Source of the DNA: Letharia columbiana | Lineage: Eukaryota > Ascomycota > Lecanoromycetes > Lecanorales > Parmeliaceae | Assembly: GCF_014066305.1 (NCBI RefSeq) | Contig: NW_023501090.1 | Coordinates: 1 to 64,000, forward strand | DNA length: 64,000 bases | Direction of reading: 5' to 3' | In this document: positions 21,291 to 32,582 of the stretch, one piece after another | Numbering within the stretch: the stretch's first letter is position 1 | Layout: each line of letters starts with the position of its first letter | Made by a program: the position numbers and the translations under genes | The notes under the pieces: model-generated | Seen by the model: only the letters and a program-made list of their open reading frames with translations | What the model was told of the DNA's origin: nothing | Database searches by the model: none

Positions 21291-21907
21291 GCTGACTCGA
21301 CAGTCTATCAAACGCAAGGTTTGATGGTAAAACTCCTTTTGTACGAGATAAACTTCCTCATTACATGCTACTCTTCAATTTTCTTATCGATAATTCGAGT
21401 GTAAAATACCAGGCATCGTCGATGTAGTGATCGGGTTTGAAACCTCCCATTGCGGTGGCGCTCTGACCATCCGAAATTAGTATCTCCATGCATCATCATT
21501 TTCGTGCTGCATGACGCCTTAAAACGGGACGATTCAATACAATGGATCTGGGCCTCTGTAGATCTTTTTCACCAGTAGGCTCCACGACGGCAACGGAAAG
21601 GAGCACGTGCCTGGGCTGAGCGCAAAACTTAGTCTCGACAACTCTACTACCGATTACATATGAGGCAGACTATCAAATAGTGTAGACTTTGGCGCGCGCC
21701 CGGGCGCTCACTAACCATCTCTTCTACCCAACAACAATACTGAACCACTGGGATAGAACGGTTCCATCCGTGGGGCCCATCAAGCCTCGATCCTTTCTCC
21801 AGAAGCTGTTCCAATATACCGAGCACCGATCACTTTCCCGTCGTCGATCCTCACGATCTCTTGCATGAAGACCATCCCATGCAGAGCCTGCCCTTTCCAG
21901 TCTAGCA

Positions 21908-21936
21908 CGAGCATGAGCATGAGCATGAGCATGCAT
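21908..21936 (+). repeat. GCATGA hexanucleotide repeat
   Basis: GAGCAT repeated four to five times. Confidence 0.8.
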
Positions 21937-22838
21937 CACAGCAACCAATAAGAAGAACGTAGCCATGCCCAAAACTCAGCCGACTCCAACAGCTTCTAGC
22001 CACTGTTCTAAAAAGAAAGGAAAAGAAAGCGTTTGTGCGGGTGGGTATACATTCATGACCACAATGATCTAAGTGCATGACCAAAAAGGCACTTAGCATA
22101 GTTGATGCATGCAGGAACGCATAGAACGGCAGAGAACTTGGCTACAAAGGTTTCCAAAGTTGGTACCATGCAGTACGTGATATTGGAGCTCAGCGCCCAA
22201 AACACTGATTAGGGAAAGCGTTGCAGAGAGGAATATGCTCCGGAGAAGGTACTCTGCATGTCGTCTTATCGCATCTCATGCCTCGAGAAGCCCCCGGAGA
22301 GAGTCTATCGTCCAAGAGGGTACCCGTGAGTTGAGTAGCAAACAATTCTAATCGGATGATGAATGTGAGTAGGTTGACAAGTGAAACAAGCGATGGTCAT
22401 CTCCTTTCAGCAGCTTTTTTCCCTCTGCAAGGATGTGCAACGAGATTTAGGTTCGCCCATAATCTGCAATTTAGAACGGCATGAAGCTATGTCCTCCTTT
22501 GCTCACAGGACTTTGAAGAAATAACACAGGTTCGGTGCAAAATTGGATATTACAAGCAACAATGATGAGCGTGTATGAGCCCGTCAGGATTATCGCTGGG
22601 GTCACACGATGTTGAAAGGCAAAAGTGCGCCTTTTTAAGCTTACTAGACAGTGGCGTCGTGTCGGCCCGCTTGCTGCAGATGTGAGAACCCATCGAACCC
22701 GAAATTCAGAACTGGGGCACTGTGGAAGTGCCTGGAAAGAACGATCCAACTGTGTTGGCAAGAAATATAACGGGTAGAGTGTTGCCGGTTGGTGAGTCTC
22801 ATCCTTTCCTCATGAGAGAGGAGCACGGTAGTCTTCAT

Positions 22839-23300
22839 TTAGGCCTCAACGACATCGGCTGCCAGAGCGCTGTCGGTGGTGGTCGTTAGCAACAAGGAGG
22901 AAGAGTCGGACATGAAGGATGTCATGTTTGCCAACGAAGTTCTCAGGAGCTCGCCAAACCCATCGTATTCATAATCGTTGAAATCGCCAGGTAGCCGCTC
23001 TTTGGGTCGGCACTGAGGGGTTGATGTGAAAGCCATCGAGTTGGGCTGGAGATTGTGAAAGTCCGAGCGCTCTCCAGATTCCATGAACCCGACATTAGCG
23101 TCATAAGATGAAGGCAGGCGGAAAGCCAGACCCGGTGCCGGTGCCGATATCAGCGACCTTCAGTCCCGGCTCCAAGTTTGGATGATCGTAAATTGTAGCC
23201 CGCATGATCCTTTCAGGAAGTGTTGCAGATTTGGTTTAGACGCAATTGTCGGAATTTAGCTTACGCGACATGAGATCAAACGGGTCGGAATGCCCAGCAT
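22839..23300 (-). pseudogene. SAM methyltransferase remnant
   Basis: A minus-strand segment at about 23110-23210 reads RATIYDHPNLEPGLKVADIG followed by TGTG: the SAM-binding motif I of class I methyltransferases, with the entry sequence typical of fungal LaeA/TAM-like enzymes. The expected following core (motifs II-IV) is missing: the frame meets a stop after about 10 residues, and an 81-residue ORF (22839-23084) follows instead. A possible upstream exon (LRLHAGHSDPFDLMS, near 23260-23310) has a GTAAGC donor. Probably an internally deleted pseudogene. Confidence 0.45.
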
Positions 23301-23592
23301 GTAATCGCAAGTGTATCGATCTGAGCTGCTCGCCAATTTTGGCAGTGGGAGATAGAGATGTTAAGACTTTAAGAGAGAAAGCAGTTGAGACGGTCTCTTC
23401 AATGCACTGGATCATCTCTCCTCAGTGCCTCACGGATTCCAGTTGTAAGGAACTGAGTACATTTTTACACTACTGGTTTTAAACAGAAATGTATATTTAG
23501 CGTGGTATATCAGCCTTACCTTTGGACCCTAAGGTACACCAAGAAAAAATGGTGGGGCCGAGGGAGCTTATTCCTCGACATGGTTAACAGCA

Positions 23593-24201
23593 ATGGCTGG
23601 ATGGACCCGCGCTCCGTTTCGACGAAAGCAAAGTGAGGAAAGAGCAGGCAATGAGATCTCAGGGCACAGCCAAGCGAGTCACCGTCTACCGACAACGATC
23701 GAGCTAGAGGAACGCGTCACAAGCCAGGTCCAAGAGGGACGGGCGGAGGCGCGACCAGGGAGGCCGCGAAATGCCACTGAAAGCCCCACAACTGGTATCG
23801 ATACAAGCCACATCGAGCGACTGCAGCATTGGTGGTCTCACAACGTCCGCTTGAACCTCGAGCATGGCGCGCCGGGGGGTGACCCCCGCGACTACCTCGC
23901 TCTCGAAAGGACGTTTCTGGGCTGGTTCAGGACATCCGTTGCTCTCATCTCGCTTGGCGTAGTCGTTACACAATTGTTCGTCCTGAAGGACGTCCACCCT
24001 AGGAAAGGTAGGATTCTTGGCGTTATCCTGTCTTGTGGAGGGATCGTAGTGGTTCTACTGGGGTGCGTCAGGTATCTCAAGCAGCAAAGACTCCTCACCC
24101 AAGGAAAGGCGCTTTCGGGAGGCTGGCATCATCAGGTTCTAATAGTAACCCTATTAATTGTTCTGATCACCCTATTCGTGGTTGTGGTTGCTGATAGCTA
24201 A
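23593..24201 (+). CDS. DUF202-domain membrane protein
   Basis: A 202-residue single-exon product. Residues 1-75 are polar and probably cytosolic. The DUF202 signature DPRDYLALERTFLGWFRTS occupies about residues 97-115 and leads into the first of three membrane helices (about 113-130, 140-160 and 178-200). Fungal members are vacuolar or endomembrane proteins of poorly known role (family knowledge); the location is inferred. It is convergent with the tetraspanin gene, with about 160 nt between the stops. Confidence 0.9.
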   Translation: MAGWTRAPFRRKQSEERAGNEISGHSQASHRLPTTIELEERVTSQVQEGRAEARPGRPRNATESPTTGIDTSHIERLQHWWSHNVRLNLEHGAPGGDPRDYLALERTFLGWFRTSVALISLGVVVTQLFVLKDVHPRKGRILGVILSCGGIVVVLLGCVRYLKQQRLLTQGKALSGGWHHQVLIVTLLIVLITLFVVVVADS

Positions 24202-24359
24202 TGGTCATTGCTTTATCCGTGGCCACAACTTTGCCTCCATAAAGGAAAATCGTGCTTCTCAAGCCTTGGTTCCTGTTAAAGAGCAGCTCTCTGTTCGGGA
24301 GCCGCTACTTACGCCCTGACTATCAATCTAGATCCCTGGCCAAGTGTCTGATCTCAGCT

Positions 24360-25422
24360 TCAACCCTCTCTCCACTCATTTTCCTCGTTCTGGATCCCTG
24401 ATGGCTGTACTAACAAGCCACGACGGTCTGATGCGCTAGTGCCTCTTTCCTCTGGCTGAGAGCTAGCCGCTTGCCCTTCAATCTCTGGTGGAGGTTCATC
24501 GTGATACGCGTCTACTATTCTTCCACGGATATTGTCCCCATCTCCGTTACCACTGCTGCGGCCATTATCCTCGCCTTCTGCGTCCGTGAGGGAGGAACGA
24601 GCAGTCCACGCGGACGAGAGGAACGGGCTTTGTGTTCGGTAGAGGACGAGCATCAGCAGCTAGCAATCGCAGTTAGCAATTTGCTGTTGATATTAGAAAG
24701 ACGCGATGGGGCGGATTGGGCGCCTAACCTTGAGCAGAAAAGCCACAACAGCAACCAATAGAATCAGTCCGCCAGTGACTTGTTCCATCTGTCTCCATCC
24801 ACCAAGGCAACTGCTGCCTCTACCAAAAGCTTCGACACAAGCTCTGGCGGTATGGCTCCTATCCGGAAATGGCCATGCTCTGTCCTGGACGTTACGAAAA
24901 CCACAGCACTGAAATTGCTCTTGAATTCTCCGGATTGCGTCTGCGTTCTTGCTCGAGAATAGGGCGCCCCATTGACGCTCTAGGCCGCAGATCAACTCGC
25001 TTGGGGGAGCGACATGAGTGAGAGCTAGTGTAGCAATCACAGTCTCGTAGATGATGAGCAGCACGAGAACAATTAGAGCAGGCCAGGAGAAGGACATCTT
25101 GGCACGTGCATTGGAGCCATTTTCGCGGATGCGCAACCTTTGAGCGCCACGTAGAGTGACGCCGGTTATTACGGGTAGGATAATGGTTGCTGTGGCGGTG
25201 ACCGTGGAGATGGGCAACGAGAATGCTCGGATCCTGTACAGGGCGATGCTGCAAAGCAATTAGCACTATTCTACGTGACAATAGAAATGGGGTCTGGACG
25301 AACCCGCCAGTCACCACAAGTCCGACCAGGAGCTAGGTTGGCGTCAGCTGAGACAAACGTTCTCCTCGCACTCAGCTCACCAGGGGAACCAGAAAAGAGA
25401 GCGCTTGGGATGATGAACGCAT
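24360..25422 (-). CDS. tetraspanin
   Basis: Four-helix membrane protein. Four exons: 25381-25422, 25304-25332, 24729-25248 and 24360-24659, with introns of 48, 55 and 69 nt; 891 nt, 296 residues. The donor GTTCGT at 25303 is chosen because it alone restores the frame and gives a continuous first helix (LLVGLVVTGGIALYRI). Helices 2 and 3 fall in ITGVTL and WPALIVLVLLIIYETV; the large loop has the diagnostic CCG (FQCCGF) with two further Cys (ARACVE, SSCLGG); helix 4 is GGLILLVAVVAFLL. The C-terminal tail is long, acidic and Ser-rich. It fits the fungal TSP3-like group better than PLS1, but this is not decisive. Confidence 0.9.
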
Positions 25423-26211
25423 CTTTGGCGTTTTTCTCTCAATTAAAAGTTACGATTGTTCTTCAACTCTTGGAAAATGCTTATGTGAAGAACAACAGTT
25501 TGTGGGAAGAGGCGGAATTGATGAGAAAGCATAAAGTGGGGTAGACGCATTGAGAAGCTGATTGCTATTTGATTGGTTATCACTTTATGCAGCTTCCCGT
25601 CGGACAATTAATGTTGCGAAATTCATCTCGCCTCTATCAACGTATGACTACTGACCCGTAGAAAACCTTTCACCAACCGCAAATGAGTCAGCACTTCACA
25701 AGGTGTCCGGATCTTGACCTTGACCAAAGCTGTGATGCATTAAGCCGCAAGGACCTACGATTTTGGACATCGAGAAGGCAGCCGGATGCCACCGTCGAAG
25801 GATGCACTGTATTCTTTGCCATTATGAAGACATAGGGGTTTCCCCGGATGTGGGATACCCAAATGCTGACGTCGCGGGCCCCCAGGATCGATGACCTCTT
25901 TGTAAGGTTTCGTGTACAATGCGTCGAACTCTAAGGATGCAGCAGTCTCTCACGCCGAGACCACGAGGAGGTATAGAAATTACAAGGATCTCTATTACAA
26001 CCCTTCAACGTTAGTGGCTTCTACGGCTGCGAAGAATCTTTGCGAGTATCAGTATTTGGTATTTGCTATTCGCGACTCGAAACAATGAATTCTATTGCCA
26101 ACCGCATGGACATTGTTAATTTCTGGACTTGTTGTCAACTTGTCAACATCCGAAAACAGAGTATACCGTGACTCAGCACAACTCTACAGGTTGCCTCCAT
26201 AACCCACGACT
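25423..26211. other. intergenic region
   Basis: No gene, RNA gene or obvious repeat seen. Confidence 0.4.
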
Positions 26212-26781
26212 ATGCAAACATTGTTGTGATTCCTTGGCCTATTCGGCCACCTCACCACCACCATATTTGCAGCCCCAAGCGGACTGCAGATAGTAGACCC
26301 GTCACTCGAGTTGTTCGCGAACGACATCCTTGCTGGCGAAGCCACCAACAACACCCTCCAAATCAAACCCGATGCCTTCCAAGCACTCAATGACCCAAAC
26401 TACCCAATAGATATCAAATGTACTCCCGCAGGTCGTGGCTTCCAAAAGGTAATCGTGAACGAATACTACGAGACCGTTGACAGGATTTTGATCCGGGACG
26501 ATGCCATGACCCCTGAGCAAGGGTTCCTAGGCCCCCCTGTTCCCGGGTACAGTTATTCCTGGACAGCTGATAATTGCAAAATCGGCTTCGGCGCGAGGAC
26601 ATCAACGCGTACACAGCCCCTCCCAATCACTGTAGCAGCGCAGGTGGCGGCTTTGGTGGCTAAGGAGTGTATTACTGAGGCAAAGGGCTTTCTGGGAGGA
26701 CTAGTAGTGTTGGATATTCCTGGAGAGCCGATTGCGGGTGTAATGGGGGCTCGGCCGGTGATGGATGCTTCTTCTGCCTAG
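26212..26781 (+). pseudogene. small secreted protein with stop codon in signal peptide
   Basis: From ATG 26212 the frame reads MQTLL, then TGA (26227-26229), then FLGLFGHLTTTIFAAPSG and an uninterrupted domain to TAG 26781. Removing the stop gives an ideal signal peptide and a mature protein of about 165 residues with three Cys (IKCTPAG, DNCKIGF, KECITEA), Tyr-rich NEYYE and GYSYSW. No other ATG gives the N-terminus. A single nonsense change (TGG or CGA to TGA) explains it. An intron spanning the codon is not evident. The family is unrecognised; size and secretion would fit an effector-like protein. Confidence 0.6.
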
Positions 26782-28917
26782 ACATAGGGGCCGTGATGGA
26801 GAGTCTGGAGATTTTTGGGACGATGGAACACGTCAGCATGAGAAGTATCTATACAGCGTCGGTTTTCTAGACAAGCTCTGAATTATACCTCCCCGGGCTC
26901 AAAATTGCCAAGTACGACAAAATCTGAAAATATGATTGGTCGATTATGTCGGACAATTCCAGCTGAACTTACTACGATTTCTCCTAAGCTCTTCCAACCG
27001 TTTACTCCTCCCTGTCTACAGACTTACCGATTAAATATTCCCTATGTCACCTTCCAAAAAGTCGCTGTCCAGGAGTGTTCCGTGTCAAGCCGTCGACATA
27101 GTCCTTTCGCATGTCCATCCCGCAGAGCGGACTGACGAGACTAATCGCGGGCGCAATATTGAAGCTAACGAAACTATATCGGTGCCAATGCTTCTAGATA
27201 TACACCGTCATCGTCCGCAGCAACCTCATCTCCTTTACTAAGGGTTCAACTCTGTACCACCAGGAGAAGGATAGCTCGGAGGAATCTCAAGCGCCCTCCC
27301 GACCCTATTGACCCCTTCAGCCATCATATTTCGAGAGCGCTCTATACCCCTCACCTCAACACTAGAATGCTACTCCGTACCTCAAGCCAACTATCTAGCA
27401 GCATCTTCCATGATACGTCGAACAGAGCCGAGTCAAAATGCCCAATCATTATCTGTGAAGGTTGAGTATCTGGTCCTTCAAACCCTTGAAGGAAAGATTC
27501 CGTCTAACTTCCCCAACCCCGTTACGATGAGCCACCACGCCGTCCATTTTCGCTCCAACAATCAATCCATCATATGCACGCCGACGGCACCTCCTCTCCC
27601 CTTGCTCGCTCACCCACACCATCATCCATGCCTATAAATCCGGAACGCCAACAGTGGAGACAGATGCTCCGGGAAGTGGGACCCCACAGATAGGATATGG
27701 GAAAGCCGAAGGGAGAACCTCGTCGTCGTGGATAATCAATAGTTATATAAATCGAGAAAAAGATCAATCAGCACTTCCGCACCTCCAACGCAACAGCATC
27801 CAGCACCCAACCCTATTTGGTCGCTCACCCAATACAGCATGAGTGAACCCCATGTTCCCCTCCACGTCAAAGACGTCTTCAATACTCGTATACAATCCCA
27901 GTCCTCCCTCCTTCCCTTTCACAGACTGCGCCAGCCCACCCCGCATTCCCACCCCCGCTCCACCGCCCCGGAAGCTCCTCCGAATGCATCGTCCGTGTTT
28001 ATAGTCGGTAAACGCCCTTTCTTCACTGCAGATTCGCGTTTTCGATCGCTGACGGCGTGGGTGCTGTATACATACATAAGTTCCTACGAATGATCATCAG
28101 GCGAAGCGACGAGTAGGAGTAATGGGACGAGCGAAGACGGTCAGGGGGGGGAGGGGGGTTGCGAACTAGGGAGGTGAGGTAGGTACGACATAGATGCGGG
28201 CGGGATTGGGCTCTGTATTTGTGATTCGGCTCGTCGGTACTGTTGATGGGAGGGTAGGGATGACACTGAGGGTTACGCAGGATGGATGGATGGGTCGGAG
28301 GTTGAGACTTGGAGATGCATGGCGGGAGGGAATATAGATTTTCTGTTACCGCGGTATACTGCGCCGTCTTCGCAGTGGGCATCTCTCCAAACCCTTGCGA
28401 CTACCGGACCGCGGCGCAGCGGCGTAAGATGCGGGCTGGCTTGGTATTGGAGGGATTCCCCCGTTCGGGTGAAGGGTTCTGCTGGGTTCATTGCCTTGTG
28501 CGTTTGCCCGGTCGCTCGGGGTGATGAGTGCTGGGGCTATTGAGGGAAAATGTTTGCTCGAGGCAGAAGGGGTTGGAAAGAGGGAAGGAGGGAAAAGAAA
28601 GGAAAGTAGGGGACGGTGCGGGTTAGAGATGTATGCAGCTAAGAAAGGAGTAGGCGTTGAAGGGTCTATCGCTAGGGGCAGCTGCATGGGAAGGCAATAG
28701 GTGGTCATGTTCAAACTCGCTGGGTGTTGCAATTTTGGGATGGGATTTTCATGCAATTGGCCATCTTCGAATCAGCCCTATGTTATTTGAAAGGCAAATT
28801 AGATGGCTCGCTGGTGCACTATCCTATGAAGAGAGCCAGATTTGCTGGATTGACAATGAATGTGTCTGGGAATACATCACCGCCAGCGAGCATTTCCAGT
28901 CAATCCCAAGCCTAATC
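26782..28917. other. long gene-poor region
   Basis: ORFs on both strands up to 156 codons overlap heavily and show no domain, signal peptide or splice pattern. I find no supportable gene. Confidence 0.35.
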
Positions 28918-29747
28918 TCAAAATCCATGCAACCCTCTCATATTCTCCTGAAGCCCTCTATGCTCTATTGCCATCACCCCTGTCTCTCTCACTTCTTCAA
29001 CCATCGTCTCATCGCCTCCATGCAGCATCATGATATCCTCGCGCAGAACATCGTTCTCCGCCAGCCACAAATCTCCACGGGTTCGGTCCTCGCGGGCGGA
29101 TGCTTTACCTGCAAGGAAAAGGAATGATATCGCCCTCATGCCTTCGAGCTTGAGCCCTAAGACGGTCCCTGCTTCCTTTCCCCAGCGGCTTTTGCGCACG
29201 CCCTTTACGGCTTCCGTGATCAGTAGTGGCTTCTTTACGAGGTCACGCGGTACTGCCTTCATGCCATCGAGGGAATGGAGAGCCCAGAAGAGGTCGTCGT
29301 CCATCTTGATCTTCGCGTAATGTCGCTTGCTTTAATCCAAAGAATAGCCACATCCTCGCCATCGCAAAGCTCCAGGATCAGGATGCCGTCTCCGTCCCAC
29401 TTGTAACCCTCAACATGACGGCCAACTAGGCTCCGTGGATCACGTCCCTTGCCATTGAAAGGTAGAATTTTGGTGTTAAGGAGATGGCCCAATGTCCAGC
29501 CCTCCGCATGTTCCCCCTCTAGAGCCTCAAATAGCCTGCATAGGAGGTCGTTTTGGCAACCAGACATCTCCAGTTGGCGCTTGCTAAGCTCGTACTGGGC
29601 GTCGGAGACGAAGAAGAATGGATCATACAGAACAGCGACCACGTCGTTCATCTTTTGTGAGGGCAGATTGAAGATTGCTATTCGACGTGGAGTGTGAGGG
29701 GTTTTTCCGAGGAGTGTGGCTATGTAATCCATTTCTTGGCAGAGCAA
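28918..29747 (-). pseudogene. unknown protein gene with one frameshift
   Basis: From about 29747 downward one frame runs through AIFNLPSQKMNDVVAVLYDP, a Cys pair in SGCQNDLLCRLF, and LELCDGEDVAILWIKASDIT. Near 29315 sense continues in the next frame (IKMDDDLFWALHSLDGMKAV) to a stop at 28918. A one-base indel fits better than an intron, since no GT-AG pair spans the joint. Joined length would be about 275 residues. No family recognised. Confidence 0.45.
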
Positions 29748-30367
29748 TGTTCGACGGAAGCGATGGTACTGTGAAGAGCTGAGTTTTTTCCTTGCAGCTG
29801 AGATCTGGGATGCGTGATATCTTTGTAAAATGGCATGTCGTTGGTATCAATCAATCCCAATGCTGGGGTGGATGCAAGAGTCATAGTTGGAAGTCCAAGG
29901 AACAGATCTCATAGGACGCCGTGGGAACCGCGGAGATTTCTTTCGAAAGTCTTAATCATATTTGAGCTGAGAAGCCTTTGATGGGATCAGCTTATGGTCA
30001 GTCTGTGAAGGATGAAAGAAGCAGCGTCAGCATCCCAAGGATGAAATGAAGGCGCCAATAAGAATAGATGTGAAGAGGAATTAGGTTGCATTAGGCGTTA
30101 TTTGAGTATAGATCCACTCCCTGGCGTTATTGTTCGACTTCAACCTGCTAACATCAAGTGTTGATATCTGTTGGAGGGGTCATGCTAAGCCCAACCAGCC
30201 TCAGCACTTCACAGAAGAGGTCTTGTTTTCACCACCAGCAATGGTTGGCGAGGACATTCTGGATTTCTCGATCTCATGCATCATGCCTGTAATTCTTCCA
30301 AGCGCCTTACAGCCTTTTGTGTAATGTTACAATAGCAGCAAGCACGAAGGGCACCCAGCACCAATAC
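29748..30367. other. intergenic region left of LTR element
   Basis: No gene seen. Confidence 0.4.
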
Positions 30368-30506
30368 TGTTGGAATTGAAGAGAGGTTATGGATTGATTA
30401 GCTATGGAGTGGTATGTAGGCTACTTGTATACCATGTGAAGCCCATGCTAATTTGCCACCTGCGGGGTAGCTATAATACACTATGGTGCTGCAGTAGATT
30501 TCAACA
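30368..30506 (-). repeat. LTR (3' LTR in element orientation)
   Basis: 139 bp, TGTTGG...CAACA. About 95 percent identical to the LTR at 31672. This copy has T/A at several sites where the other has C/G, plus a 1-2 nt indel near 30392. Confidence 0.9.
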
Positions 30507-30531
30507 CACCCCCATGATGCAGCATGGGTTT

Positions 30532-31452
30532 TCAAGCTGAGATACGAGTATTGTTGTCCTCGAAATCGTCACCCCTTGTCGTTGTGGCCAATCTGGCCTG
30601 AAATCTTCGTGCTTGTTTTCCACTATCTCCCTTGTGTTTTGCCTGATCTTTCATCATTTCCTTATACCAATCCGGAGCCAACTGTGGATATTCAGTCCAG
30701 CACTTCTCGCTGAGATGACCGGTAGATCCACAGTGGTCACAGGGCTCTTTTTCCTTGCCTTTCCCCTGGAATCCTGCCTTAAAAAATCGAGCGGAGTCTT
30801 GGGAGTGGAGGGCTTGGTTGTGTTGACGATTGGCTTCGAGAACCATTTGGCGTGCTTTTTCAGCTGTGATTGAGGGCGTAACAGCCCAAATTTGAATGAG
30901 ATACTGGTATTCCTGAGGTAATGATATGGAGAGACAGAGAATCGTACGGTTATTCGTATCGAGTGTGACCTTTGTGGCATCGATTTTCTCTTCGAGAACC
31001 TTGATGTGAGTAAGATACTCGGGTATTGTTTTGAATGCTTTGAATTGAAGCGTGTAGTACTCTTTTGAGAGACGCATGAACTCGGAGAATCCCGTGGGCT
31101 GGAGTATGGTTCGAAGTCTTGTGAGCATGAGGTAGCCGTCATTGAATTCGGCCTCCGTAAGCTTCTGTTGAACACCTGGACTGATCGTTGGAGTCATAAG
31201 ATCGGCTGCTTCCTGGGATTTCTCTTCCCAGTCCTTCATTGCCTTCTCTTGTTTCTTGGTGATTGGTGGAGATGTCTCCGTATCTGTACTGGTTGTTGCC
31301 GTAGTGACTGTGTCTTCATTATACTCTCCTTGAGTGTATTTCCAAAGCTTCTTTGAACGAAGCTCTGCACGAATGTTGACGAACCATGATCCGAAATTCT
31401 CCTCGGTAAGGTGTTCCATTTGACGTGTTGTTCCACTGTCTTTCGTGGACAT
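30532..31452 (-). CDS. Copia-type Gag polyprotein
   Basis: A 306-residue intact ORF. Residues about 10-210 resemble the Gag domain of Copia elements (UBN2/gag-polypeptide type): N-terminal LTEENFGSWFVNIRAEL, a helical core with TILQPTGFSEFMRLSKEYY and LSISLPQEYQYLI. A CCHC zinc knuckle follows at residues 238-251 (CDHCGSTGHLSEKC). The last 55 residues are basic and polar. The stop comes 25 nt before the 3' LTR, so no pol frame ever follows. It would form a capsid particle and package RNA (family knowledge). Confidence 0.9.
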   Translation of the reverse strand: MSTKDSGTTRQMEHLTEENFGSWFVNIRAELRSKKLWKYTQGEYNEDTVTTATTSTDTETSPPITKKQEKAMKDWEEKSQEAADLMTPTISPGVQQKLTEAEFNDGYLMLTRLRTILQPTGFSEFMRLSKEYYTLQFKAFKTIPEYLTHIKVLEEKIDATKVTLDTNNRTILCLSISLPQEYQYLIQIWAVTPSITAEKARQMVLEANRQHNQALHSQDSARFFKAGFQGKGKEKEPCDHCGSTGHLSEKCWTEYPQLAPDWYKEMMKDQAKHKGDSGKQARRFQARLATTTRGDDFEDNNTRISA

Positions 31453-31600
31453 TGTGACTAAGTATCCACTGTTTTCGTGAGTATTTCTTGGTATCCCACT
31501 GTTTTTCGTTGGTGCTCTGTGTTTTCGAGCTGACTTGGTATTCCACTGTCTTTCGTGGATATTTGCTCTGTGTTTTCGAGCTGATTTGTGTGTGGTTTCC
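31425..31600 (-). repeat. leader repeats of the LTR element
   Basis: Between LTR and gag, CTCTGTGTTTTCGAGCTGA occurs twice and CCACTGTCTTTCGTGG-like units three times, in the untranslated leader upstream of the gag ATG. Possible packaging or translation-control structures. Confidence 0.6.
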
Positions 31601-31671
31601 TCGGTGTCTTGAGGTATTTGGATTAATGATAGACAACAACTTGTGTAGCAGTTGCGCGAGGGCCCATAACC

Positions 31672-31811
31672 TGTTGGAATTGAAGAGAGGTTGAAGGATT
31701 GATTAGCTATGGAGTGGTATGTAGGCTACTTATATACCATGTGAAGCCCATGCTAATTTGCCACCTGCGGGGTAGCTACAACACACTATGGTGCTGCAGC
31801 AAATCTCAACA
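31672..31811 (-). repeat. LTR (5' LTR in element orientation)
   Basis: 140 bp, TGTTGG...CAACA, paired with 30368-30506 and followed by the AATAC duplication. Confidence 0.9.
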
Positions 31812-31816
31812 AATAC

Positions 31817-32297
31817 CCTGAGAGCCTTATTGTTGCGGGCATGGCTCCATTGATTGCGCTTGTGCCATCCATTTGTTTCAATTAATGGTAAATCTGGAGA
31901 AAAGGTTGACTCCCGTATCACGCTTCATTGTCCTGTCACATGTGCTGTCCCTGATCAACTTGGTTCGTCTCTGCCATCCTATCTCGTCCCGTCTTTTGCA
32001 AGCAGTCCAGACCTCCCTTGGCACGTTGTATCATCTCGCCGTCAGCTGGAGATGTAGGGACATCTATGAAGCCGGGCAGTTGACGAGAGGGTGGCAGCGC
32101 TGGTGACGAGCCTCACGGGAACGCCGGACTGGTGGTTTGTGAGGTGAGGGAACCCGCGGCAATTGGGATGGATATGACTTGGAGCAACGGCAGATTGCTG
32201 GTAGAGATACTCAACTGCAGAGATGGGTTCTTCACATGCACTTCGCATCTTGTGTTGGCAGTCGATGATCCGAGGCGATCGGAAAGTCCTGACAGCG
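31817..32297. other. intergenic region right of LTR element
   Basis: No supportable gene. Confidence 0.35.
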
Positions 32298-32480
32298 CTA
32301 GTAAAGCCCTAACCCTACATTCGGAAGGCAACCCTGTAGCGGGGACTCCTAGAACTAATTTCTAGGTGCATGAATTGAGCTTTAGGGACTTCTATCGGGC
32401 ATGCTAGATGCAATGGGCGCTAGACCGGGCGCATTTCGAAGCACATCTAAGCGCAGTGTTCCAGGCAGCTATTCAGGCTG
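32298..32480 (+). repeat. relic related to the MITE interior
   Basis: Blocks in the same order as 12808-12990: CTAGYA..CCCTAA followed by TTCGGAAGGC, CCTAGAACTA, TTTAGGGA, TCTAAGCGCA, TCCAGGCAG, GGGCGAT and ATCCGA. Terminal inverted repeats are not found here, so this is an old fragment. Confidence 0.55.
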
Positions 32481-32582
32481 GGCGATTATCCGAGATCTTG
32501 GCGCCGGAGTCTTTGCGACCATGAATTTCGGTGCAGCTATTTTCACCCCAGTTCATAACCTTGTGGATCCCCAGGCGTCTAT

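Larger units (their letters stand above)
21076..22838. other. intergenic region with simple repeats
   Basis: No gene seen. Simple repeats at 21252-21290 and 21908-21936; ORFs here are short and follow from those repeats. Confidence 0.4.
30368..31811 (-). mobile_element. gag-only LTR retrotransposon (Copia-like)
   Basis: LTRs at 30368-30506 and 31672-31811 flank a 1165-bp interior on the minus strand that encodes only a Gag protein. The target duplication AATAC is perfect (30363-30367 and 31812-31816). Next to the 5' LTR lies GGTTATGGGCCC, the position of a primer-binding site; a G-run (CATGGGGGTG) abuts the 3' LTR as a polypurine-tract candidate. No protease, integrase or reverse transcriptase sequence is present, and no space for one. 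Intact ends, TSD and ORF indicate fairly recent retroposition, presumably by enzymes of an autonomous Copia elsewhere. Confidence 0.9.

Noticed and set aside
27308..28756. Several overlapping ORFs of 70-136 codons on both strands
   Set aside because: They conflict with each other and none shows family motifs or credible introns.
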